NCBI RefSeq assembly: GCF_002847445.1
Contig: NZ_CP025430.1
Span: 1,116,001 to 1,180,000, forward strand
Source: Paracoccus zhejiangensis
GTDB lineage: Bacteria; Pseudomonadota; Alphaproteobacteria; Rhodobacterales; Rhodobacteraceae
DNA: 64,000 bases
Reading direction: 5' to 3'
Numbering within the stretch: the first letter of the stretch is position 1; each line of letters begins with the position of its first letter. Both the position numbers and the translations under genes were made by a program. Under the pieces are notes generated by a model. It had not been told where the DNA came from, searched no databases, and saw nothing but the letters and a program-made list of their open reading frames with translations. This document shows, piece by piece, positions 1 through 10,036 of this stretch.

Positions 1-327
1 ACCGTTGCCGGGCATGGCGCCGGCCAGGTTCTCGTGGCTGATCAGGACGGTGCGCCCGTCCTGCGGCAAGCCCTCGCAGACCGTCGCCACCGCCTCCATC
101 AACCGCGCCTCGTCGCCACGCTCGCCATCGAGGCTATAGGCGATCGCCGCGCGGCCAAGCGGACGCATGGGGGTTCCGGCCTCGGGCGTGCGGATCACCA
201 GCCGGTCGGCCAGCGCCGCGGCATTCTTCTGCAGGAAATGATGCAGCGAGGTCGTGCCGGTCTTCTGCACGCCCAGATGAACGATCACCCGGGGGTCGCT
301 GCCTGCGGCTGACGAGGATTCCGCCAT
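1..327 (-). CDS. Sulfotransferase-like protein (C-terminal part beyond window edge)
   Basis: Only the first 109 codons are inside the window; the gene runs off the left edge. Residues 14-28 read V-I-V-H-L-G-V-Q-K-T-G-T-T-S-L, the 5'-phosphosulfate-binding loop typical of PAPS-dependent sulfotransferases, in which the Lys and the Gly-Thr-Thr contact the donor. The ATG lies 3 nt after the stop of the upstream lipoprotein gene, so it is probably translated from the sdh transcript. The acceptor substrate cannot be told. A second, unrelated-looking sulfotransferase gene lies near 54 kb. Confidence 0.7.
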   Translation of the reverse strand, partial: MAESSSAAGSDPRVIVHLGVQKTGTTSLHHFLQKNAAALADRLVIRTPEAGTPMRPLGRAAIAYSLDGERGDEARLMEAVATVCEGLPQDGRTVLISHENLAGAMPGNG

Positions 328-330
328 GGC

Positions 331-669
331 CTAGCCCTGCCAGCGCGGCTGGTCATAGAGCGACACGGTCGGCGGCTGGCCCGAGCGGCGCATGACGCAT
401 TGGGCAAAGACATCCGAGGGGTCGCGCCCCATCAGCCGGTCGCTGCTGATCTCGAAGGAGACCGAACCATAGGGCCGCACGCCGCCATCGAAATCCGAGG
501 CCATGCCGATGCCCACCTCGGTGCGTGGCGGCTGGCTCGAGGCCTGCACGTCGCGCAGGCAACTGCGCTCGGCCTGGTCGACCGGCACCGGCGCGCAGGC
601 CCCCAGCACCGCCGCCAGAGGCAGCAGCGCGAGAAGGGTCAGGCGTGATCCGGTGCGGGTCAGGGTCAT
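331..669 (-). CDS. Small lipoprotein of unknown function
   Basis: A 112-residue protein with a basic N-terminus, a hydrophobic stretch and a lipobox ending L-G-A-C near residue 25, so it should be lipidated and anchored in the membrane facing the periplasm. The mature part is polar, with three further cysteines and no domain I recognise. The ATG at 669 is preferred over an upstream extension because the signal peptide then starts at residue 1. It sits 7 nt after another lipoprotein gene and 3 nt before the sulfotransferase-like gene, all co-directional with sdhCDA. Confidence 0.7.
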   Translation of the reverse strand: MTLTRTGSRLTLLALLPLAAVLGACAPVPVDQAERSCLRDVQASSQPPRTEVGIGMASDFDGGVRPYGSVSFEISSDRLMGRDPSDVFAQCVMRRSGQPPTVSLYDQPRWQG

Positions 670-676
670 CTCAACC

Positions 677-1057
677 TCAGGCGGCAGTCGCCGCAGCGGC
701 GGCGATGCACTGGGTCGTCGCCGGACGCTTGACGATGGCCGCGACGCTGTCACCCGCGCCCGAGGCACCGGCATTGGTCATCTGGGCGATGTCGATCAGC
801 TCGGCCGTGGTGGCGTTTTTGACCACGCAATCCGTGTAGGGCGCGGTATTCGCCCCCGGCAGGCGCTTCGACATCTCGGCGTTGATGGTGGTGCGGGCGA
901 TGGCGCGCGAGGTGGCGTCGAGCACGGTCGGCGTGGTCGCAACCGGCGGCGGCGCAGTGGTCACCGGCGGTTGCCCGGTCATCGGCGTGACGGGAACGCA
1001 GGCAGTCACCGCAACGGCGGCGGCGGCCAGCAGGATCGGAAGGCGGAAGGAACGCAT
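677..1057 (-). CDS. Small lipoprotein following sdhA
   Basis: A 126-residue protein starting with a lipoprotein signal peptide (lipobox V-T-A-C, Cys at about residue 20), then a Pro/Thr-rich linker of about 25 residues and a compact C-terminal part with two cysteines. Function unknown. Its ATG overlaps the TGA of sdhA (TGATG), so it is translationally coupled to the succinate dehydrogenase operon. Whether it has any role in the complex is not visible from sequence. A secreted lipoprotein is odd between subunits of an inner-membrane complex. Confidence 0.75.
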   Translation of the reverse strand: MRSFRLPILLAAAAVAVTACVPVTPMTGQPPVTTAPPPVATTPTVLDATSRAIARTTINAEMSKRLPGANTAPYTDCVVKNATTAELIDIAQMTNAGASGAGDSVAAIVKRPATTQCIAAAAATAA

Positions 1058-2859
1058 CAGTATACCCTTTTCTTCGGCGCGATCTTTTTCAGGTCGATCC
1101 CGCCCTCGTCCGCCTTGGTCAGCGGATCGAGATGGACGGGGCGATAGGCCAGTTTAACCGTGTTTCCGTCCACCCATGCAAGCGAGTGCTTGCGCCAGTT
1201 GGCGTCATCCCGCTCGGGCCAGTCCTCATGCGCATGGGCGCCGCGGCTTTCCTTGCGCGCCTCGGCGGCAACGATGGTCGCCATCGCGTTGGGCATGAGG
1301 TTTTCCAGTTCCAGCGATTCCATCAGGTCGCTGTTCCAGATCAGGCTGCGATCCGTAACCTTCACATCGCGCAGCTTGCCGGCGATCGCCTCCATCTTTT
1401 CTACGCCCTCGGCCAGGGTCTTGTCGGTTCGGAACACCGCCGCATCGGCCTGCATGGTGCGCTGCATCTCGTCGCGCAAGACCGCCGTCGGCACCGAACC
1501 ATTGGCATTCCGGAGGCTGTCGAAGCGGACCATGATCTTGTCCACGGCATCCTTGTTCGTCGCCGGGATCGGCGCGGCGCGGTCGATGATCTCGCCGGCG
1601 CGGATGGCAGCGGCGCGGCCAAAGACCACGAGGTCGATGAGGCTGTTCGAGCCAAGCCGGTTCGCCCCGTGAACCGAGGCGCAGCCGGCCTCGCCCACCG
1701 CCATCAGGCCCGGGAAGATGCGGTCCGGGTGTTTCTCGGTCGGGTTCAGCACCTCGCCCCAGTAGTTCGTGGGGATGCCGCCCATGTTGTAATGGACCGT
1801 CGGCAGGATCGGGATCGGCTCGCGCGTCACGTCGACGCCGGCGAAGATCTTGGCCGATTCCGAGATACCCGGCAGGCGCTCATGCAGGCTTTCCGGCGGC
1901 AGGTGCATGAGGTTCAGGAACATGTGGTCCTTCTTCTCGCCCACGCCGCGACCCTCGCGGATCTCGATGGTGATGCAGCGCGACACCACGTCGCGGGAGG
2001 CCAGATCCTTGTAGGTCGGTGCGTAACGCTCCATGAAGCGTTCGCCCTCGCTGTTGGTCAGGTAACCGCCCTCGCCGCGCGCGCCCTCGGTGATCAGGCA
2101 GCCCGAGCCATAGATGCCGGTCGGGTGGAACTGCACGAATTCCATGTCCTGCAGCGGCAGGCCTGCGCGGGCCACCATGCCGCCACCGTCGCCGGTGCAG
2201 GTATGGGCCGAGGTGGCGCTGAAATAGGCGCGGCCATAGCCGCCGGTCGCCAGCACCACCATCTTGGCGTTGAAGACGTGGATGGTGCCATCGTCCAGCT
2301 TCCAGCAGACGACGCCGGTGCATTTGCCATCGGTGATGATCAGGTCGAGCGCGAAATACTCGATGAAGAATTCCGCATTATGCTTGAGGCTCTGGCCATA
2401 CAGCGTGTGCAGGATGGCGTGGCCGGTGCGGTCGGCGGCGGCACAGGTGCGCTGCACCGGGGGGCCTTCGCCGAATTCGGTCGTGTGGCCGCCGAAGGGA
2501 CGCTGGTAGATCTTGCCCTCTTCGGTGCGCGAGAAGGGAACGCCGTAATGTTCCAGCTCGTAGACCGCCTTCGGCGCCTCGCGCGCGAGATATTCCATCG
2601 CATCGGTGTCGCCCAGCCAGTCCGAGCCCTTCACCGTGTCATACATATGCCATTGCCAGCTGTCCGGGCCCATGTTGCCCAGGGAGGCGGCGATGCCGCC
2701 CTGCGCCGCAACGGTATGCGAGCGGGTTGGGAAAACCTTGGTCACGCAGGCGGTGCGCAGCCCCTGTTCGGCCATGCCAAGCGTGGCGCGCAGGCCAGCG
2801 CCGCCGGCACCGACGACAACCACGTCGTAATCATGCGTGTGGATTTCGTATTGGTCCAT
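1057..2859 (-). CDS. sdhA: Succinate dehydrogenase flavoprotein subunit
   Basis: 600 residues, the normal length for SdhA. It oxidises succinate to fumarate and passes electrons to the Fe-S subunit of complex II on the cytoplasmic face of the membrane. Visible: the dinucleotide-binding G-A-G-G-A-G-L at residues 17-23; S-H-T-V-A-A-Q-G-G with His48 as the covalent FAD attachment site; H-P-T-G-I-Y-G-S-G and T-E-G-A-R-G-E-G-G in the substrate/FAD domain; and the capping domain after that. It follows sdhD by 14 nt. The Fe-S subunit gene sdhB is not adjacent; two lipoprotein genes and a sulfotransferase-like gene come next. Confidence 0.97.
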   Translation of the reverse strand: MDQYEIHTHDYDVVVVGAGGAGLRATLGMAEQGLRTACVTKVFPTRSHTVAAQGGIAASLGNMGPDSWQWHMYDTVKGSDWLGDTDAMEYLAREAPKAVYELEHYGVPFSRTEEGKIYQRPFGGHTTEFGEGPPVQRTCAAADRTGHAILHTLYGQSLKHNAEFFIEYFALDLIITDGKCTGVVCWKLDDGTIHVFNAKMVVLATGGYGRAYFSATSAHTCTGDGGGMVARAGLPLQDMEFVQFHPTGIYGSGCLITEGARGEGGYLTNSEGERFMERYAPTYKDLASRDVVSRCITIEIREGRGVGEKKDHMFLNLMHLPPESLHERLPGISESAKIFAGVDVTREPIPILPTVHYNMGGIPTNYWGEVLNPTEKHPDRIFPGLMAVGEAGCASVHGANRLGSNSLIDLVVFGRAAAIRAGEIIDRAAPIPATNKDAVDKIMVRFDSLRNANGSVPTAVLRDEMQRTMQADAAVFRTDKTLAEGVEKMEAIAGKLRDVKVTDRSLIWNSDLMESLELENLMPNAMATIVAAEARKESRGAHAHEDWPERDDANWRKHSLAWVDGNTVKLAYRPVHLDPLTKADEGGIDLKKIAPKKRVY

Positions 2860-2873
2860 TGTGCTCTCAGCCC

Positions 2874-3251
2874 TCAGCCGGTGAATGCCATTTTCGCCAA
2901 GGCGAAGACCGCGGCGGCAATGACGCCCCAGCCGAAGATGACGGAAAAGATGATCGCGACCTTGCGCTCGGTCTCGTCGAGGTAATCGTCGATCATGATC
3001 CGCGTGCCCTTGATGAAGTGGATCATGCCCACGACGATGAACAGCGCGGTAACGATGGCCGGATAGGGCCGGCCGAAATAGGCGATGACGCCTTCGCGCG
3101 GCAGGCCGATGGCATTGCCGACGACCATCAGGAAGGCCGGCGTCAGGATGGCCAGCGCCACGGCGCTGACGGTCATGTGCCAGTGATGCAGAGTGCCGGT
3201 ATGGCTAGCGCCCAGACCCTCGGCCGCTTTCAGAGGAGTGATATAACGCAT
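2874..3251 (-). CDS. sdhD: Succinate dehydrogenase hydrophobic membrane anchor subunit
   Basis: 125 residues with three predicted membrane helices (about residues 25-45, 58-78 and 95-118), as in SdhD anchors that hold SdhAB to the membrane and help bind quinone and haem b. The segment [13 protein letters not shown] just before helix 3 is characteristic of alphaproteobacterial SdhD. The ATG at 3251 was chosen because the longer open frame overlaps sdhC with non-membrane-like sequence. It lies 14 nt from sdhC and 14 nt from sdhA. Confidence 0.93.
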   Translation of the reverse strand: MRYITPLKAAEGLGASHTGTLHHWHMTVSAVALAILTPAFLMVVGNAIGLPREGVIAYFGRPYPAIVTALFIVVGMIHFIKGTRIMIDDYLDETERKVAIIFSVIFGWGVIAAAVFALAKMAFTG

Positions 3252-3265
3252 CCGATTGGCCTTTC

Positions 3266-3658
3266 TCAGAGCAGGAACAGGATCAGGCTGATCAGGGTCA
3301 GCACCACCGAGCCGATGATGATCGCCCAGCTGGATTTCTTGGCGGTCTCGATCTCCATGCCCTTGCCGGCATCGTAGAAGAGGTGCCGGATGCCCGCGAG
3401 CGTGTGGTACCACAGCGCCCAGGCCGAGCCGAGCAGGACGAGGAAGCCGAACCAGCTGCGCAGGATGCCATCGACGAAGGCGAAATAGCCCGGGCTGGAG
3501 ACGGCGGCGATCAGCCACCAGACCAGCAGCAGGATACCCGCGACCAGCGCGTGGCCGGTGATCCGCGTCAGGATCGAGGTCACCGCCGCGATGGGCAGCT
3601 TGTAGACCTGCAAATGCGGGGAAAGCGGGCGGTTGTTGCCCCGGTTCACATCAGCCAT
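3266..3658 (-). CDS. sdhC: Succinate dehydrogenase cytochrome b556 subunit
   Basis: 130 residues. Both SdhC signatures are visible: R-P-L-S-P-H-L-Q-V-Y near residue 10 followed by S-I-L-T-R-I-T-G-H, and H-T-L-A-G-I-R-H-L-F-Y-D near residue 85, which supplies the axial His for haem b. Three membrane helices are predicted. It is the first gene of the sdh operon. The ATG at 3658 gives the standard N-terminus; the longer frame reads into non-conserved sequence. About 270 nt of non-coding DNA with paired palindromes lie upstream. Confidence 0.95.
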   Translation of the reverse strand: MADVNRGNNRPLSPHLQVYKLPIAAVTSILTRITGHALVAGILLLVWWLIAAVSSPGYFAFVDGILRSWFGFLVLLGSAWALWYHTLAGIRHLFYDAGKGMEIETAKKSSWAIIIGSVVLTLISLILFLL

Positions 3659-3820
3659 GCGTGGCCCTCCTGTGTCGCGTCTGGCGCGGGCCCGCTGTCT
3701 GTCCAGCACAACGGGCTGGCCGCGCGGGCTGGCGAATTGCGTTGCTTCTGTCCATCTTTCTGCCAAGTGTCACGGTCTTATGCCATACCCGATCACGATT
3801 TTCGCGGAATTTCGCCGCTT

Positions 3821-3849
3821 GTGATCACGCCCGCCCCGCTCGTGATCAC
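3821..3849. promoter_or_regulatory. Two GTGATCAC palindromes upstream of sdhC
   Basis: The self-complementary octamer GTGATCAC occurs at 3821-3828 and again at 3842-3849, centres 21 bp (two helical turns) apart on the same DNA face. A partial copy, GATCAC, lies at 3791-3796. The pair is 163-191 nt upstream of the sdhC start in a 267-nt non-coding gap. This spacing suggests a dimeric or cooperative regulator of sdh; which regulator is unknown. Confidence 0.4.
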
Positions 3850-3870
3850 AGAAGCCATGGCCGCCCCTAC

Positions 3871-3916
3871 CCTGCGGAAATACCTTCGGGCGGTCCGGGG
3901 GCGCGATGCCCCCCGG
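3871..3916 (-). repeat. Dispersed intergenic repeat, copy 1 (hairpin plus GGTATTT core)
   Basis: Read on the minus strand, a C/G hairpin (arms of 8 nt at 3895-3902 and 3908-3916) is followed by A-C-C-G-C-C-C-G-A-A-G-G-T-A-T-T-T. The same arrangement, hairpin then GGGATATTT, occurs at 13511-13550 on the plus strand, and the core alone at 15080-15100. It lies just after the mch stop and could also act as a transcript-end hairpin, but no T-run follows. Confidence 0.5.
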
Positions 3917-3925
3917 CGCAGCGAT

Positions 3926-4960
3926 TCACAGCGGCATCAGCGCCCAGTAATCCAGGTCCAGCAGCACCTCGGGCAGGTATTTCCCATCCTCGCCCTTCAA
4001 GGGGAAGCTGGCACTGTCGCCGGTTGTGGCAACAAGTCGCAGCCGGATGGCGCCGACGCCCGGCGCATCGGTCTCGGCCTTGTCCAGCACCTCGGACCAG
4101 GCGCGGATGGTCTTGCCTGCGAAGCAGGGATTGGCATGAGCGCCGGCATTCAGCGCCACGATCATCTGCGCATTGGCGAGCCCGTTGAAGCTGAGCGCGC
4201 GGGCCATGCTGATGACATGACCACCATAGATCAGCCGCTTGCCATCCTCGCGGTTGGTGGCGTCGAAATGCACCTTTGCGGTGTTCTGCCACAGCCGCGT
4301 GGCCAGCATATGCTCGGCCTCCTCGACGGTGACGCCATCGACATGGTCGATCTTCTCGCCGATGGCATAATCGCCCCAGCGATGCGGTTCGCCCGCAAGC
4401 TCGAAGTCGTAATCGCTGAAATCCAGCCCCTCGGGAATCACCAGGTCGGCGGCATCGACGACCTTCGCCAGATCCGGCACGACGGGTTCGGGCGCGGGCG
4501 CGGCGGCGTCGCGTTTACGCACCATCACCCAACGGACATAGTCCAGTACCGGCTGGTCCATCTGGTTCAGCCCCCGGGTGCGGACATAGACCACGCCGGA
4601 TTTGCCATTGCTGTTTTCCTTCAGCCCGATCACCTCGGATTCCGAACGCAGCGTATCGCCCGGCCAGACCGGCAGCAGCCAGCGCCCCTCGGCATAGCCC
4701 AGGTTGGCGATGGCGTTCAGGCTGATATCTGGCACGGTCTTGCCGAAGACCGTGTGAAAGGCGATCAGGTCGTCCAGCGGGCTGCTTTCCAGCCCGTTCG
4801 CGGCGGCGAATTCGTCGCTGGAATAAAGCGCGTGCCGGGCGGGATAGAGCGCGTGGTAGAGGGCCCTTTCCCCCTCGGCCACCGTGCGCGGCACCGCGTG
4901 GCGGATCACCTGCCCGATGGCATAGTCCTCGAAGAAGCGGCCCGGATTGGTCTTGCTCAT
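3926..4960 (-). CDS. mch: Mesaconyl-CoA hydratase (MaoC-type), ethylmalonyl-CoA pathway
   Basis: 344 residues with two MaoC-like hot-dog halves: F-F-E-D-Y-A-I-G-Q at residues 9-17 opens the first, and W-G-D-Y-A-I-G-E-K near 215 opens the second. The second half holds the G-G-H-V-I-S-M segment where the hydratase active site lies. The two-domain layout matches mesaconyl-CoA (C1) hydratases, which convert mesaconyl-CoA to beta-methylmalyl-CoA in the ethylmalonyl-CoA pathway for acetyl-CoA assimilation. Context supports this: sdhCDA downstream and a malyl-CoA thioesterase-type gene four genes upstream. The ATG overlaps the preceding stop by 4 nt (ATGA). Confidence 0.85.
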   Translation of the reverse strand: MSKTNPGRFFEDYAIGQVIRHAVPRTVAEGERALYHALYPARHALYSSDEFAAANGLESSPLDDLIAFHTVFGKTVPDISLNAIANLGYAEGRWLLPVWPGDTLRSESEVIGLKENSNGKSGVVYVRTRGLNQMDQPVLDYVRWVMVRKRDAAAPAPEPVVPDLAKVVDAADLVIPEGLDFSDYDFELAGEPHRWGDYAIGEKIDHVDGVTVEEAEHMLATRLWQNTAKVHFDATNREDGKRLIYGGHVISMARALSFNGLANAQMIVALNAGAHANPCFAGKTIRAWSEVLDKAETDAPGVGAIRLRLVATTGDSASFPLKGEDGKYLPEVLLDLDYWALMPL

Positions 4961-5163
4961 TGTTGTCCCAGTTTCAGGTCGGGGGAATAGGCGACATCGA
5001 CCTCTTTGGTGATGGGCTGCGCCATGCGCATCACCCCCTTGACCGGGTCAAAGGCCATCGAGGCGCCGCCGTGCAGCGACCAGCCCTTGGACAGGGCCTC
5101 GCTGACGCGGTGGCAGAATTGCAGGGTGTCGTCTTCGGTAATGCAGCGGTAGAGGGTCGTCAT
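4957..5163 (-). CDS. DUF1737-type small protein
   Basis: 68 residues starting M-T-T-L-Y-R-C-I-T, matching the small DUF1737 fold (one helix packed on strands, with W-S-L-H-G-G in the middle). Function unknown. Its stop overlaps the mch ATG and its start lies 1 nt after the NnrU-family stop, so it is embedded and translationally coupled in the mcl2-nnrU-mch run. The ATG at 5163 was chosen over an in-frame ATG 27 nt upstream because that one overlaps the NnrU gene and adds non-conserved residues. Confidence 0.7.
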   Translation of the reverse strand: MTTLYRCITEDDTLQFCHRVSEALSKGWSLHGGASMAFDPVKGVMRMAQPITKEVDVAYSPDLKLGQQ

Positions 5164-5164
5164 C

Positions 5165-5713
5165 TCAGGCTCCGAACGGGTTATAGCCAAGCCAGGCGTG
5201 GATCAGGCCGATCACGCCAAAGACCAGAACCGCGCCGACGGCGGCCATGGCCTCCTTGCGGGCGGGAACGGCGGCGGGCGGCGTCCAGCTGGGCGCGGCG
5301 CGGTTGATGATGTTGATCTCGACCAGCGCCCACACCAGCAAGCCGCCGAACAAGACGAAGGACGGCAGATCGCCGTTCACCAGAAGATGCGCGAAGGCCC
5401 AGATCGCAAAACCCACCAGCTGCGGATGGCGGATGCGGCGGGTGATGCCGGTCTTCATGCCGGAGGCGGCGAAGAGATAGATCGCGAACAGCACCAGCAG
5501 GTTGTTGATGCCCTTCAGCATCGGCGACGGCCCCCACCAGACCGCGCCATCGGCGCTGCGATAGCCCCAGACCATCAGCACCACCGACAGGATCAGCAGG
5601 CCGGTGACCAGCCCCCTGCCCTTGTCACCGACTTGCGCCCGGTGTCCCGGTGCCGCGCGCTTCCACAGATGCGCGCCCCACCACAGTGCCACGCCCAGGA
5701 TCAGGATCAGCAT
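5165..5713 (-). CDS. NnrU family integral membrane protein
   Basis: 182 residues with five or so hydrophobic helices. R-H-P-Q-L-V-G near residue 95 resembles the NnrU family, itself similar to isoprenylcysteine methyltransferase-type membrane proteins. NnrU was named from denitrification clusters, but no denitrification gene is visible nearby. Here it sits between the malyl-CoA thioesterase-type gene and mch, 42 nt after the former. A role linked to ethylmalonyl-CoA metabolism is only suggested by position. Confidence 0.8.
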   Translation of the reverse strand: MLILILGVALWWGAHLWKRAAPGHRAQVGDKGRGLVTGLLILSVVLMVWGYRSADGAVWWGPSPMLKGINNLLVLFAIYLFAASGMKTGITRRIRHPQLVGFAIWAFAHLLVNGDLPSFVLFGGLLVWALVEINIINRAAPSWTPPAAVPARKEAMAAVGAVLVFGVIGLIHAWLGYNPFGA

Positions 5714-5755
5714 CTGGCTTCCTTTCGCTTGATGTCTGTCCCGCCCTGTCTGCCA

Positions 5756-6604
5756 TCAGCTGGCGAGGGCTGCAATCGCCTGCGCCTGTTCCAGCATCTT
5801 GCGCGCCGTCGCCACATGCAGGTTCTCGACGATCCGGCCATCGACCACCGCGACGCCCTTGCCCTCGGCCGTTGCCGCCTCGAAGGCCTCGATCTGGCGG
5901 CGGGCAAGGCCCAGCTCGTCCTCGGTGGGCGCGAAGGCGGCATTGGCGATCTCGAGCTGCGCCGGGTGGATCAGCGTCTTGCCGTCAAAGCCCATGTCCC
6001 GGCCCTGCTCGCATTCGAAGCGCAGCCCGTCCTCGTCCTTGAAGGCGTTGAAGACGCCGTCGATGATGGTGATGCCATGCGCCTTGGCCGCCAGCAGGCA
6101 CAGGCCCAGCCCGGTCAGCATCGCCAGACGGTCGGGGCGGAAACGCGAATTGATCTCCTTGGCCAGATCATTGGTGCCCATGACCATGCCACCAAGGCGC
6201 GGATGGGCGGCGATGGCGCCCGCGTTCAGCATCCCCTGTGCCGTCTCCATCATCGCCCAGAGCGGCAGGTCAGGGATGATCGCGGCCACCCGGTCAAGAT
6301 CGGCGGGGCTGCTGACTTTGGGGATCAGCACCGCATCCGCCAACCCGGTCAGCGCCGCGCAGGCCTCGGCATCCGCCTGCCCCCATTCGGTGTCGAGCCC
6401 GTTGATCCGCACGATCCGCGCCCGCCCGCCATAGTCGTTCTGCAATGCTGCGGCGAGCTGATCCCGCGCGAAGGGCTTTTCCGCCGGCGAAACCGCATCC
6501 TCGAGGTCAAAGATGATCGCATCGGCAGCCAGCCCCCGCGCCTTTTCCATCGCACGGGCATTGGCGGCAGGGATGTAAAGCACAGAGCGATAGGGTCGGG
6601 CCAT
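5756..6604 (-). CDS. mcl2: HpcH/HpaI (CitE-like) enzyme, probably (3S)-malyl-CoA thioesterase
   Basis: 282 residues of the CitE-like TIM-barrel family. Seen: R-S-V-L-Y-I-P-A-A-N at the start, D-L-E-D-A-V near residue 35, a metal-binding Glu in M-M-E-T-A-Q-G near 120, G-T-N-D-L near 148, and I-H-P-A-Q near 220. The CitE-like N-terminus fits Mcl2, which hydrolyses malyl-CoA to malate, better than the longer Mcl1 lyase; both act in the ethylmalonyl-CoA pathway. Lyase activity cannot be excluded from sequence alone. ATG 6604 gives the family N-terminus. First gene of the mcl2-nnrU-DUF1737-mch run. Confidence 0.72.
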   Translation of the reverse strand: MARPYRSVLYIPAANARAMEKARGLAADAIIFDLEDAVSPAEKPFARDQLAAALQNDYGGRARIVRINGLDTEWGQADAEACAALTGLADAVLIPKVSSPADLDRVAAIIPDLPLWAMMETAQGMLNAGAIAAHPRLGGMVMGTNDLAKEINSRFRPDRLAMLTGLGLCLLAAKAHGITIIDGVFNAFKDEDGLRFECEQGRDMGFDGKTLIHPAQLEIANAAFAPTEDELGLARRQIEAFEAATAEGKGVAVVDGRIVENLHVATARKMLEQAQAIAALAS

Positions 6605-6677
6605 GGAATCCTCGCGGCAACAATCTTGCGCGAAACTGCCGCGTTGCGCCAGAAATGGCAAGACCGAATTTGCTGCA

Positions 6678-8587
<1,910 letters not shown>

Positions 8588-8633
8588 GGCTTCTTTCCGG
8601 GCAGCAGGTCTGGCCGGAAATCGACAGAAAATC

Positions 8634-8667
8634 AAACGCCTGCCGGATGATCTTCCGGCAGGCGTTT
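8634..8667. terminator. Bidirectional intrinsic terminator between mdh and the enoyl-CoA hydratase gene
   Basis: A perfect 14-bp inverted repeat (arms 8634-8647 and 8654-8667, loop TGATCT) starts with AAA and ends with TTT, so it can terminate mdh on the plus strand and the convergent leucine operon on the minus strand. Confidence 0.85.
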
Positions 8668-8695
8668 CACTTTCCCGTCGCCCGGTTTGCGGGCT

Positions 8696-9478
8696 CTACG
8701 ACTGCCAGCGCGGCTTGCGCTTGTCGAAGAAGGCGCCGATGCCCTCGGGCGCCTCGTCGCCTTCCCAGGCCGCGACCAGCCGGTCGATGCTGTCATTGAT
8801 CCGCGCCTCGTCGATCACCGGGCCATAGGCGCGGCATTGCGCCTTGGCCGCCGCGACGGCACCCGGGGCGGCCTGCAGGAAGGGCGCGATCTCGGCCTCG
8901 ACCGCCGCGTCCAGATCGGCCGGATCGACGGCGGCGGCGGCCAGGTTCAGCCGCACGGCCTCCTCAGCGTCGAAGAGCCGGGCCGAGAAGAATACCCGCC
9001 GCGCCTTGTCCTCGCCCATGCGCGCCAGCACATAGGGGCCGATGGTGGCGGGGATCAGCCCCAGACGCACCTCGGTCAGCCCGAATTTTGCGCCCCGCGC
9101 GGCAATCGCGATGTCGCAGACCGCCATCATGCCGATGCCGCCACCGAAGGCATTCCCCTGCACCCGGGCGATCAGCGGCTTGGGCAGCAGGTTCAGCCCG
9201 TTCAGCATCATCGCGAGCTTGCGCGCGCCCTGCCGCCGTGTCTCGGCGTCAGAGCCCATCTGCTGGCGCATCCAGCCGAGATCACCCCCGGCACAGAAGC
9301 TGGCCCCCTCGCCCGCCAGCACCACCACGCGCACCGCCGGATCGGCGCCCAGCTGCTGCGCGGCCTCGGTCAGCTCGGCGATCATCTCGGCCGAAAGCGC
9401 GTTGTGCTTCTCGGGGCGTGCCAGCCAGAGCGTGGCCACGCCGCGGGCGTCGGTGTCGATGCGGATGGTGTTGAACAT
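8696..9478 (-). CDS. liuC: Enoyl-CoA hydratase family, probably methylglutaconyl-CoA hydratase
   Basis: 260 residues of the crotonase fold. Seen: the oxyanion-hole segments F-C-A-G-G-D-L near residue 62 and G-N-A-F-G-G-G near 108, then the C-D-I-A-I-A and K-F-G-L-T-E strand with a catalytic Glu at about 137. In leucine degradation this enzyme hydrates 3-methylglutaconyl-CoA to HMG-CoA. The substrate is inferred from co-transcription with ivd, mccA/mccB and HMG-CoA lyase. It is the last gene of the operon, ending at the bidirectional terminator. Confidence 0.85.
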   Translation of the reverse strand: MFNTIRIDTDARGVATLWLARPEKHNALSAEMIAELTEAAQQLGADPAVRVVVLAGEGASFCAGGDLGWMRQQMGSDAETRRQGARKLAMMLNGLNLLPKPLIARVQGNAFGGGIGMMAVCDIAIAARGAKFGLTEVRLGLIPATIGPYVLARMGEDKARRVFFSARLFDAEEAVRLNLAAAAVDPADLDAAVEAEIAPFLQAAPGAVAAAKAQCRAYGPVIDEARINDSIDRLVAAWEGDEAPEGIGAFFDKRKPRWQS

Positions 9479-9487
9479 GGAAACTCC

Positions 9488-10036
9488 TCAGGAGATGTCG
9501 AATTGCCAGACGGGGGTGATGGCGCAGGACGCCCCGCCCGCCCGCGTGGCGGAAAACTGGCCGAGCCAGGCGCGGTAATGGCCGGGGTTCATCGGTTCGA
9601 CGAAGCCCAGTTGCTGCGGCAGTGAGGCCGAGGCGATGGCACCCGAGGTCGAGCCGGTCACGCTCGAGCCTGCCAGCGCGGATTGGCGGGGAAGCTCCTG
9701 CCAGCCGCTTGCCGTCTGCTGCTGCAGCCGCGAGGCCGCGCCCGGCAGGCTCAACCGGATCGGACCGCCGCCGCGATAGGCATAGGCGCGCAGGAACAGC
9801 GATTGCCCCGATGCGCTGGCCGCAGAGATGCGGGCTGGCGCGAACAATTCGATCGCGTAACCGTCGCAGTTGCGATAGCCGATGCGGCGCAGCCCGGCGC
9901 GCTGTGAGGCATAGCTCGCCTGCGCCTGCCCCTGACCGGCAGCGATGGGGACATTGCCAACCGGCGCAACCGTTGCGCCCGGCGCCGCCGCGCAGCCCGC
10001 CAGTAGCAGCGCGGCAAAGGTGGCGCGGAAGCTCAC
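9488..10036 (-). CDS. Putative lipoprotein within the leucine operon
   Basis: 182 residues with a short signal peptide and lipobox L-A-G-C near residue 15, followed by a Gly/Ala-rich mature part with three more cysteines. No known domain is recognised. The GTG start overlaps the HMG-CoA lyase stop (GTGA), and the stop is 9 nt before the hydratase gene, so it is an integral cistron of the operon although its envelope location does not fit a CoA pathway. Confidence 0.65.
   Translation of the reverse strand: MSFRATFAALLLAGCAAAPGATVAPVGNVPIAAGQGQAQASYASQRAGLRRIGYRNCDGYAIELFAPARISAASASGQSLFLRAYAYRGGGPIRLSLPGAASRLQQQTASGWQELPRQSALAGSSVTGSTSGAIASASLPQQLGFVEPMNPGHYRAWLGQFSATRAGGASCAITPVWQFDIS

Noticed and set aside
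3383..4990. 535-codon plus-strand frame across sdhC and mch
   Set aside because: Crosses two real genes and the intergenic palindromes; no start signal or domain.
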